Shown here piece by piece: positions 26,010 to 36,700 of a stretch of 57,410 nt of DNA. The notes below the pieces were generated by a model. It had not been told where the DNA came from, searched no databases, and saw nothing but the letters and a program-made list of their open reading frames with translations. Each line of letters starts with the position of its first letter. The first letter of the stretch is position 1. A program made the translations under genes and the position numbers. The stretch covers positions 1-57,410 of the forward strand of contig JALXEF010000086.1 of assembly GCA_027069855.1 (NCBI GenBank), given 5' to 3'. The DNA comes from Caldifarciminota bacterium. Its GTDB lineage: Bacteria; Hydrothermota; Hydrothermia; WGAB01.

Positions 26010-27008
26010 ATGAAGCGCGTCATCTATATCTTCAGCAACGGCTGGCTCAAACGGGAAGGCAACACCCTCGTTTTGATCGGGGAGGAAGACGAACCCAAGA
26101 AAGTGATCCCCATTGAAGTGGTGGAAGAGATCCGGGTATTCTCCGAACTCACGACAAATAAACGCCTCCTGGAGTTCCTGACCCAGAAACATATCCCCAT
26201 GCATTTTTTCAACCATCACGGTTACTATATGGGCACTTACTACCCCAGGGAATACATGAACTCCGGGCTGATCACCTTGAAACAGGCGGAGCATTTCTTA
26301 AATCCCGAGTGGCGCATGGAGTTGGCCCGTGCGTTCGTGTACGGTGCCATTTCAAATATGCTCTTCGTCCTCCGTACCTATAGCTCCCGGGGCCGGGACC
26401 TGAGTTTCCAGATCCATGCACTGGAAAAGCAACTGTCCAAAATCCCGGATGCCGAAGCCCCTGCCGAACTCATGGCTGTGGAAGGACATGCCCGGGACCT
26501 GTACTACACGGCCTTTGACCTGATCACCCAAAACCCTGATTTTTCCTTTGAAACACGCACACGGCGGCCTCCTGCCAACCGAATGAATGCATTGATTTCC
26601 TTCGGGAACTCGCTTCTCTATGTAACAGCCCTCTCAGAAATTTATCGAACCCATCTGGACCCAAGAATCGGCTATCTTCATCAAACCAACGAAAGGAGTT
26701 TTTCCCTGAACTTGGATCTGGCAGAGATCTTCAAGCCCCTGATCGTGGACAGGACCATCTTCTCGCTCATCAACCGAGCAGAGATCAACACAGGCGACTT
26801 CCACGAAGAATTGGGCGGAATCTACCTTAAAGAGGCCGGGCGCAAGAAATTTATCCAGGCCTTTGAAAAGAGGCTCGCCGAAACCCTGACCCATAAACGC
26901 CTGAGGAGGAAGGTTTCTTATCGCCGATTGATTCGACTGGAATGCTACAAACTTTACAGACACTTCCTTGGAGAAGAAGATTACTTTCCCTACATACGGA
27001 CCCGATAA
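26010..27008 (+). CDS. cas1: CRISPR integrase Cas1 (type I-B)
   Basis: 332 aa. The catalytic triad regions are visible: ELMAVEGHARDLYYTAF (Glu), GYLHQTNERSFSLNLDLAEIFKPLIVDR (His and Asp/Glu). The I-B signature start KRVIYIFSNGWLKREGNTLVL is present. Three nt separate it from cas4 and it abuts cas2 directly. Intact, consistent with a large array with many closely related spacers. Confidence 0.95.
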   Translation: MKRVIYIFSNGWLKREGNTLVLIGEEDEPKKVIPIEVVEEIRVFSELTTNKRLLEFLTQKHIPMHFFNHHGYYMGTYYPREYMNSGLITLKQAEHFLNPEWRMELARAFVYGAISNMLFVLRTYSSRGRDLSFQIHALEKQLSKIPDAEAPAELMAVEGHARDLYYTAFDLITQNPDFSFETRTRRPPANRMNALISFGNSLLYVTALSEIYRTHLDPRIGYLHQTNERSFSLNLDLAEIFKPLIVDRTIFSLINRAEINTGDFHEELGGIYLKEAGRKKFIQAFEKRLAETLTHKRLRRKVSYRRLIRLECYKLYRHFLGEEDYFPYIRTR

Positions 27009-27275
27009 ATGTTCGTGATTCTGGTTTATGATGCAGCCGAAAGAAGGGTGCAGAAATTTCATAGAATTTGCAGAAGGTATCTAACCTGGGTGCAACTTTC
27101 TGTGTTTGAGGGAGAACTTTCCAGAGCCCAGTTGGAGCGGCTATTGGCAGAATTGAAAGCCGTTATGGATGAGGAGGAAGATTCCATCATCGTCTACACC
27201 TTTCGGACACTACATTACTTTAAAAGACAGGTGATCGGGAAAAGCAAGGGGAATCCCGAAGAGCTGTTCTGGTAA
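27009..27275 (+). CDS. cas2: CRISPR adaptation protein Cas2
   Basis: 88 aa, MFVILVYDAAERRVQKFHRICRRYL at the start in two parts, with Asp8 at the end of the first ferredoxin strand as in active Cas2; VQLSVFEGELS and IIVYTF also fit. It bridges two Cas1 dimers. It is the last gene of the operon and lies 432 nt upstream of the first repeat. Confidence 0.93.
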   Translation: MFVILVYDAAERRVQKFHRICRRYLTWVQLSVFEGELSRAQLERLLAELKAVMDEEEDSIIVYTFRTLHYFKRQVIGKSKGNPEELFW

Positions 27276-27707
27276 AGCGCGGCGTGGGGTCTATCTGTCG
27301 ATTGTCGTTAAGTGTTTCTGCTGCGTGTGTTCTCCGAGGAGCGCACATTGGTAAGGGCTTATCCTGTGGCGAGGGGGATAGAGTTTGGTTTTTAGGAGAA
27401 CCTTGGGAGCGGCACGGACAGAGCGAGCCCCCAGCTCTCAAGAGTCCACCATACCGGAGCTATCGGATCCATCACTGTCTGCATTGACCGGGTCCCAGGT
27501 CGGTCCAGATCCTCTCTCAACAGGCCGCCATACGGAGCTATGAGAGTTCCTAAGACCAGCAGCCAACCGCAAAAGTAGGGGGTGCCGCCGGATCCCCTGG
27601 GGATTCTGCACCACCGAGGGTTCAGCGGCAAAACCGCGGGAAAGGTGCATTGCAAAACTCCCAGAACTGCTGTATTCTCAAGGCACAGACCATATAGGAG
27701 CTACTTG
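27276..27707 (+). promoter_or_regulatory. CRISPR leader with a three-times repeated motif
   Basis: No gene is visible here. A motif [A/G]CCATAnn(n)GGAGCTA occurs at 27448-27462, 27527-27540 and 27689-27703; the last copy ends 4 nt before the first repeat. Start-to-start spacings are 79 and 162 nt. Such leader motifs can anchor Cas1-Cas2 or a DNA-bending protein in other systems. A weak stem-loop with trailing T residues near 27360-27394 might end the cas transcript. The array promoter lies inside the leader. Confidence 0.75.
27650..27678 (+). promoter_or_regulatory. Predicted pre-crRNA promoter
   Basis: TTGCAA (27650-27655), a 17-nt spacer and TATTCT (27673-27678) predict transcription starting about 20 nt before the first repeat and reading through the array on the plus strand, the same direction as the cas genes. 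Confidence 0.5.
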
Positions 27708-30700
27708 GTTCCCAGCCTACCTACAAGGAATGGAAACAGAAATTCGCCTCCACCACCCCCTTTGAGCTCCGGGAGTTCCCAGCCTACCTACAAGGAATGG
27801 AAACGTAGTGCCACCGATACTCCAGACCAGGTTACACCAAGTTCCCAGCCTACCTACAAGGAATGGAAACTCGTGTACAGCATGGCACACCTCCTTTTGG
27901 TTTGGGGTTCCCAGCCTACCTACAAGGAATGGAAACGGCCGTGGCCCGCACGCCCAGGCCAAGGGGTTTCATGTAGTTCCCAGCCTACCTACAAGGAATG
28001 GAAACGCACCCTCCAGTCAACCTGTGCCCCACCCCCCTCCCGTTCCCAGCCTACCTACAAGGAATGGAAACAGGCCTTCGGTGCTGTAGAAGAGGTGCAC
28101 CCCGGGCTCGTTCCCAGCCTACCTACAAGGAATGGAAACGTGGCTCAAAAATAGGAGGTTCATGATGGCACTCAAAGTTCCCAGCCTACCTACAAGGAAT
28201 GGAAACATGAGAAGTGAAGGGGCCCCGCGCATAGTCGTATCCCGTTCCCAGCCTACCTACAAGGAATGGAAACTGGGATCACGCCTCCTGGGTACGATCC
28301 GTCTGGGAAGTTCCCAGCCTACCTACAAGGAATGGAAACAGCCTGGAAATATGCGAAGCACCTCGCTCTGCAGGTGCGTTCCCAGCCTACCTACAAGGAA
28401 TGGAAACCGAACGCCTCTACCTGCGAGACGCAGGGGAACAGGGGTTCCCAGCCTACCTACAAGGAATGGAAACGGTTGAATTGGTCTTCTATGTAGGCCC
28501 GGACCGCGAAGTTCCCAGCCTACCTACAAGGAATGGAAACTGCTGATCTGGTTGCCGGGATCGTGAGGGTGTGTTCGTTCCCAGCCTACCTACAAGGAAT
28601 GGAAACCCAAGAGACCATACCGGGATACTGCACCAAACCGAGTTCCCAGCCTACCTACAAGGAATGGAAACGGACCATTTCGGGGAGGATGCAGTCCCAG
28701 ACGGAGGTTCCCAGCCTACCTACAAGGAATGGAAACTCGTGTCCACCTCCGAGGGCCCGGGCTGGGGAATGTACGTTCCCAGCCTACCTACAAGGAATGG
28801 AAACCGAACTTCAGACTCAGGAACTTCTTGAACATCACGGGTTCCCAGCCTACCTACAAGGAATGGAAACGCGGAGGGAAGGAATGACCTGCCCAGCGGT
28901 CCGCATGTTCCCAGCCTACCTACAAGGAATGGAAACTCGGTGGTGTAAAGCAGATGGCCGACTGGTGTTGCACGGTTCCCAGCCTACCTACAAGGAATGG
29001 AAACAGCATCTCGGCCTCCAGGGTGTCGCTGGTTTCTCCGTGTTCCCAGCCTACCTACAAGGAATGGAAACGTTCCTTCTCCACGGGGACGGCGTTCACC
29101 ACGAGCCGTTCCCAGCCTACCTACAAGGAATGGAAACGGCCTACCCCGGGCTGGTGGCGGCGATGGTGCCCCGTTCCCAGCCTACCTACAAGGAATGGAA
29201 ACCAGTAAGTCGGTGAGCGTGACTACCTGTTGGAGATTGTTCCCAGCCTACCTACAAGGAATGGAAACCTCTGGAAGTCCTCCAATATGCCGGAGAAACC
29301 GTCCGTTCCCAGCCTACCTACAAGGAATGGAAACCGCTCTCCTGGAGGACGACATGGTGGCGTACCTGTTGTTCCCAGCCTACCTACAAGGAATGGAAAC
29401 TTCTGGCAACCCCAGGGGCCGAGAGGTTCATGTGGTGTTCCCAGCCTACCTACAAGGAATGGAAACTGCTTGGATTGCCTCCAGTCCAGCGCGACCTTCG
29501 TGTTCCCAGCCTACCTACAAGGAATGGAAACCAAGGTGCCCAGGCGGATGCGCAAGCCGGATAAAAGTGTTCCCAGCCTACCTACAAGGAATGGAAACTC
29601 ATATTGGTGGTGTCGGTGTTGATATCTCCGGTAGGGTTCCCAGCCTACCTACAAGGAATGGAAACTGCAATCTCCCGGGCCATCCGCCATGTCCTGGGGT
29701 GTTCCCAGCCTACCTACAAGGAATGGAAACATGAAGAGCGTAGGGAGTGCTGTGATCGCATCCGGGTTCCCAGCCTACCTACAAGGAATGGAAACTCCTC
29801 AAGGTGGTGGTCAAGGGCGGTCGGTTCACCGTTCCCAGCCTACCTACAAGGAATGGAAACAGGCCACCATCCGGGGTGGCCAGCGGCCGGTTGAGGGTTC
29901 CCAGCCTACCTACAAGGAATGGAAACGTTCTATGCATGGCCCCATCGGGCGGTCCTTGAAGGTTCCCAGCCTACCTACAAGGAATGGAAACGGTCCACGG
30001 CCCCGTCCTCAATCACCACCTGCACCACGTTCCCAGCCTACCTACAAGGAATGGAAACTCTCTCGCCTTGAGCAGTTTGCCCGGTGCCGGAGGGTTCCCA
30101 GCCTACCTACAAGGAATGGAAACGTTCCTAACCGGAGGTAAAACAATATGAGCGCTTTGTTCCCAGCCTACCTACAAGGAATGGAAACAGAGCTTGATCA
30201 CGGCAAAACTCAGCGGGTCCGCCGGGTTCCCAGCCTACCTACAAGGAATGGAAACCATCGTTCCAGGTACTGCCGTCATACGACTGAAGTACCGTTCCCA
30301 GCCTACCTACAAGGAATGGAAACCTATGCTCGCATAGTTCAGGACATCACGGTAGTTGCCCGTTCCCAGCCTACCTACAAGGAATGGAAACGAGAATGTC
30401 GGAGGACTCAATCTTTGTGGTGTCGCCGCGTTCCCAGCCTACCTACAAGGAATGGAAACGGCTTTCTCGATGGCACGTAAGACTTCTCGCTCAAGTTCCC
30501 AGCCTACCTACAAGGAATGGAAACGCGTAGCAAAGCCGCTGGCCGTGTTCGTTTCTGGCGGTTCCCAGCCTACCTACAAGGAATGGAAACGGAAATCCGG
30601 CCGAGGGGGATGCGGGGGATACGGGGTTCCCAGCCTACCTACAAGGAATGGAAACCACTATCAGGAACGATATTATCCTTGTAATACTTACGTTCCCAGC

Positions 30701-33700
30701 CTACCTACAAGGAATGGAAACGAGAAAGCGGGAGAAAGCGTGCTGCCCATCCCGTTCCGTTCCCAGCCTACCTACAAGGAATGGAAACGTTATTATCTTA
30801 ATTGGAGCTCTCAGGCGATCAACGGTTCCCAGCCTACCTACAAGGAATGGAAACCATTCTACCCTCACGAGGTAGAACTCAAAGTCGTCTGGTTCCCAGC
30901 CTACCTACAAGGAATGGAAACAATTTCTCCCGGTCTGCGGTGAAGTAAAGATTGGCAAGTTCCCAGCCTACCTACAAGGAATGGAAACCTATTATCAACG
31001 CCCTCATGGCTGTTGAAGGACGCACGTTCCCAGCCTACCTACAAGGAATGGAAACTTCCACATGTCCCAGGGTCACGGGCCCATACTTGAGCGTTCCCAG
31101 CCTACCTACAAGGAATGGAAACGGCGCATGGTGACCGTATCCCCTGCCGTGTCGATGGCGTTCCCAGCCTACCTACAAGGAATGGAAACGCCTCCAGGTC
31201 GGCGCGGTACACCAGGAAGAGGATCGTTCCCAGCCTACCTACAAGGAATGGAAACGTACACAATGTCGGCATAGTCTTCTAATGCCGCCTGGGTTCCCAG
31301 CCTACCTACAAGGAATGGAAACCCGATGCAAATGTAGTCAATGCCGTAGGTCTTGGCGAGTTCCCAGCCTACCTACAAGGAATGGAAACAATATCGGGTT
31401 GGATCAACTGGCGCGGGCCCGAATGCGTTCCCAGCCTACCTACAAGGAATGGAAACATCTATCTCCAGGGTCGTGTTTGCGAGGTCCTGGTAGTTCCCAG
31501 CCTACCTACAAGGAATGGAAACTCAACTCCTTGACCTTATTCCGGAGTTCCATATTTCCCGTTCCCAGCCTACCTACAAGGAATGGAAACTGTTGTAGGG
31601 GGTTAATGCCAAGCGGTGGTACTTCGTGTTCCCAGCCTACCTACAAGGAATGGAAACGCGACATGGCAGCTGCTATGGGCGTGAACATCCTGGTTCCCAG
31701 CCTACCTACAAGGAATGGAAACCGAAGGACCCCGTTGCCTTTTGGGTGCTGTCAAACTTGTTCCCAGCCTACCTACAAGGAATGGAAACGGGCGGTCGTT
31801 ATGGACTCGGCGGAGTTGTCTATGCTGTTCCCAGCCTACCTACAAGGAATGGAAACAAAGTACTTGCGATGAGGGATATACTGTCACTTGTAAGTTCCCA
31901 GCCTACCTACAAGGAATGGAAACGAATGGCAATCTGAACCTTGAGGATCGCCCAGCGGAGTTCCCAGCCTACCTACAAGGAATGGAAACGCCAGGCCCCA
32001 CTCTGTCCACGGTGAAGGCGTACAGGTTCCCAGCCTACCTACAAGGAATGGAAACATCTATCTCCAGGGTCGTGTTTGCGAGGTCCTGGTAGTTCCCAGC
32101 CTACCTACAAGGAATGGAAACGTCCACACCCTGGGCCTTTACCAGGTACCGGAGGGCGTTCCCAGCCTACCTACAAGGAATGGAAACATGCCCTCTCGGA
32201 TATCCCCGATGTAGTTCCCAAGCCGTTCCCAGCCTACCTACAAGGAATGGAAACCAATGTAACCCTCTGGAGAAAGGCGGAGATGTACGAGTTCCCAGCC
32301 TACCTACAAGGAATGGAAACCGATGAGGATGAGATACAGGCCGAACAGTGCGATCGCGTTCCCAGCCTACCTACAAGGAATGGAAACCCATCACGATCAC
32401 CATCATGCCCGGCCGTGAGGCCGTGTTCCCAGCCTACCTACAAGGAATGGAAACGTGCAGGATTTCCGGTTTCGGGTAAAGGGCGAAGGACGTTCCCAGC
32501 CTACCTACAAGGAATGGAAACTGCCCACCAGGGGAGAAGGCTATAGATCTTCTCCACGTTCCCAGCCTACCTACAAGGAATGGAAACTGAGTTCCTGCTT
32601 CAGGTCCTCCTTGAGGGCCTGGAGTTCCCAGCCTACCTACAAGGAATGGAAACGATACGCCGACATGCTTCACCTCCTGGATCACAAACGTTCCCAGCCT
32701 ACCTACAAGGAATGGAAACGCCGGAAACAGATTTACCCTTGAGAGCGCTCAGGCCGTTCCCAGCCTACCTACAAGGAATGGAAACTCGGCGCGGCCGCAG
32801 GGTGCTGGGGGGGCGACACTGGGTTCCCAGCCTACCTACAAGGAATGGAAACGTATTTCTTCGGCCTGCTACGGAAAGTCGCCCCGCTGTTCCCAGCCTA
32901 CCTACAAGGAATGGAAACGCGCATAGTCGTATCCCTCCCAAGGCTGCACGGAGGGTTCCCAGCCTACCTACAAGGAATGGAAACCTCTGTCGCAACTTTT
33001 CGCCCGCCACCCTTGCCCTGGGTTCCCAGCCTACCTACAAGGAATGGAAACGTGAAACTTGACCCTCACCTGGGGGCCTATGTGCACGTTCCCAGCCTAC
33101 CTACAAGGAATGGAAACGCGCCTCGCCCCGGCCCGGGCGGTGCTGCGCGCGCAAGTTCCCAGCCTACCTACAAGGAATGGAAACCCAGTTTGGGGTCACG
33201 CTGGGCAACCACACGCCGGGGTTCCCAGCCTACCTACAAGGAATGGAAACGGTACCACTCATCTACGGCGATTGTTGGCCAGTCATGTTCCCAGCCTACC
33301 TACAAGGAATGGAAACTACTGGAGGGCCTTCACCAGGCGGTTTGCCACCGAGTTCCCAGCCTACCTACAAGGAATGGAAACATGTCGGCCTTGATGCTGT
33401 CCCAGTCGGGCGTGTCAGGGTTCCCAGCCTACCTACAAGGAATGGAAACTGGCGGGAACTGGCCCAAGAAATCCTGCGGATCAACGTTCCCAGCCTACCT
33501 ACAAGGAATGGAAACACTATCTGGGAAAAGTTTGGACCTCGCCCCTTAAAGGAGTTCCCAGCCTACCTACAAGGAATGGAAACGATTTGTAGAGTTTAAA
33601 CACTCGTTAATCTCTTGCGGTGTTCCCAGCCTACCTACAAGGAATGGAAACGCGATACGGTTCTCGTGGACGTGCGTCCCCAGGAGGTTCCCAGCCTACC

Positions 33701-36700
33701 TACAAGGAATGGAAACGGTTATTTGTTTAACTCGTCTGCCTACCCTGTCTCTGTTCCCAGCCTACCTACAAGGAATGGAAACAGGGTCCTCTGAAGTTGA
33801 CGAATGGCCAGGACCGCCGGTTCCCAGCCTACCTACAAGGAATGGAAACCGCTTTCGTGGCTTGTGCCGCTTACGCTGATGGTGGGTTCCCAGCCTACCT
33901 ACAAGGAATGGAAACTGGGTGGTGGCCCTACTGGCAGCGGCAGGATTGAGCGGTTCCCAGCCTACCTACAAGGAATGGAAACTGCTTCTCCATCTCCTTC
34001 TTCAGTCGCTCCTCTTCCAGTTCCCAGCCTACCTACAAGGAATGGAAACATCTCAATCTCAAGCCAGTGTTCACGCAGGAATGCGGTTCCCAGCCTACCT
34101 ACAAGGAATGGAAACCTGGGATGAGCACGCAGAAGCGGAAACCCAGCACCGTTCCCAGCCTACCTACAAGGAATGGAAACCATTCTGGGCGACACGGTAA
34201 TGGTGCGCGGCATCAAGTTCCCAGCCTACCTACAAGGAATGGAAACTGGAACGCCTCCATCGCCCTCTGCACTTCCTTGGACGTTCCCAGCCTACCTACA
34301 AGGAATGGAAACGTGGACCCGAAGGCCGTGGAGTGGGAGCGTAACCGCGTTCCCAGCCTACCTACAAGGAATGGAAACACAGGATGGCCTCGTCTCCGTA
34401 TCTGGTCACGGCCTGTTCCCAGCCTACCTACAAGGAATGGAAACGAGGCCCTCGGCGATGTGCTTTAGGAGGGCCGTTAGGTTCCCAGCCTACCTACAAG
34501 GAATGGAAACGGTACCACTCATCTACGGCGATTGTTGGCCAGTCATGTTCCCAGCCTACCTACAAGGAATGGAAACTGGCGGGAACTGGCCCAAGAAATC
34601 CTGCGGATCAACGTTCCCAGCCTACCTACAAGGAATGGAAACGAAGGCCCGGGGCACATACGGCACGCTGTCCTCAAAGTTCCCAGCCTACCTACAAGGA
34701 ATGGAAACGCAGGTCTCCGGCGATGTCCTCCAGTTCCCTGGGATCGTTCCCAGCCTACCTACAAGGAATGGAAACGTGCTTCAGATCCTACCTGGGTTGA
34801 AACTTGAGCCCGTTCCCAGCCTACCTACAAGGAATGGAAACACCTGCCCCTGGCTCCGATGGACCGCCCCTGGGACGTTCCCAGCCTACCTACAAGGAAT
34901 GGAAACATGTCTTTAAAGGTGATTTCGGACGCCCGTTTCATCCCCGTTCCCAGCCTACCTACAAGGAATGGAAACGCAATGAAAAGATGCTTGCCATCTT
35001 TATCGCTGATGTTCCCAGCCTACCTACAAGGAATGGAAACTGGGTCATCTTGCTGATGATGTTGCTGAGGTCGGCGTTCCCAGCCTACCTACAAGGAATG
35101 GAAACAGTTCCCCAGGCCTCAGCCGGAGGGATTTCACCCCTGAACGTTCCCAGCCTACCTACAAGGAATGGAAACTTTTTCAGAACTGACCAGCGAACCA
35201 ACGCGCCGCCGAGTTCCCAGCCTACCTACAAGGAATGGAAACACGCTTTGCAGGATCAGCAGGATTCCGCGTGCAAGGTGTTCCCAGCCTACCTACAAGG
35301 AATGGAAACGTTCCTCAACGACTTGTTTCTCCATGTACACCTGGGCGTTCCCAGCCTACCTACAAGGAATGGAAACTATTTGAGCACCCAGAGATCGGGA
35401 CTTTCCTGGTAGTTCCCAGCCTACCTACAAGGAATGGAAACTTGTCCTCAGATTTCATAGCAGATGCGATAGGTGATCTCGTTCCCAGCCTACCTACAAG
35501 GAATGGAAACCGGATACTGTACTTCTGCGCCTCCCGCTTCACCCACGTTCCCAGCCTACCTACAAGGAATGGAAACATGGTCACGAACCCGCCGTACCGG
35601 CGGGCCAGAGCCGTTCCCAGCCTACCTACAAGGAATGGAAACGCAAGGTCGTACGCCTTAGCACAGATACCGGCATAAGGTTCCCAGCCTACCTACAAGG
35701 AATGGAAACATCATTCCACCATTTCAATCAAGATAGGGACTTGACAGTTCCCAGCCTACCTACAAGGAATGGAAACGCGACATGGCGGCCGCTATGGGGG
35801 TGAACATCCAGGTTCCCAGCCTACCTACAAGGAATGGAAACCGCAGCCCTCCCGGTGTTCGCAGTACGCAGGGGGCCGTTCCCAGCCTACCTACTAGGAA
35901 TGGAAACTGATAATTGCGGTTAACACTACGCCCGTTTCCACCGTGTTCCCAGCCTACCTACAAGGAATGGAAACTTTCTTCAAAGCTTGGGGGTTTTACA
36001 AGTACGGAGCGTTCCCAGCCTACCTACAAGGAATGGAAACAAGTTTCCTTCGCCATAAAGGTTGTGCTAAACTCTCGTTCCCAGCCTACCTACAAGGAAT
36101 GGAAACGATAGCATTTACACGAATGCCCCTGCGGAAGGCGTACGTTCCCAGCCTACCTACAAGGAATGGAAACGGATTTGCTGCGGGTCGCTTGGGGTAA
36201 TGGATTTCGTGTTCCCAGCCTACCTACAAGGAATGGAAACTGATTTTGCGTCGGGCCTCTTCAACGGCAGCAAGATGTTCCCAGCCTACCTACAAGGAAT
36301 GGAAACCCGTTAATCGTTGTTCTCCAACATCGGCTTGAGCCGTTCCCAGCCTACCTACAAGGAATGGAAACATGCTATGACGTCGACCTTTTGGGCAGAG
36401 GTTGACAAGTTCCCAGCCTACCTACAAGGAATGGAAACCGCCGACCGCCAGGGTGCCGGGCTTCCCGGCCCGGGGGTTCCCAGCCTACCTACAAGGAATG
36501 GAAACCTTCCCTCGATGTAGGGGTAAGGGGTGATGTCGATCACGTTCCCAGCCTACCTACAAGGAATGGAAACGTACAACACACGGAGAAACACCGTGCG
36601 GCCACTCGGTTCCCAGCCTACCTACAAGGAATGGAAACGGAGGGTAAACATGAACGGTGCTTTTCCCTTAGCCCGTTCCCAGCCTACCTACAAGGAATGG

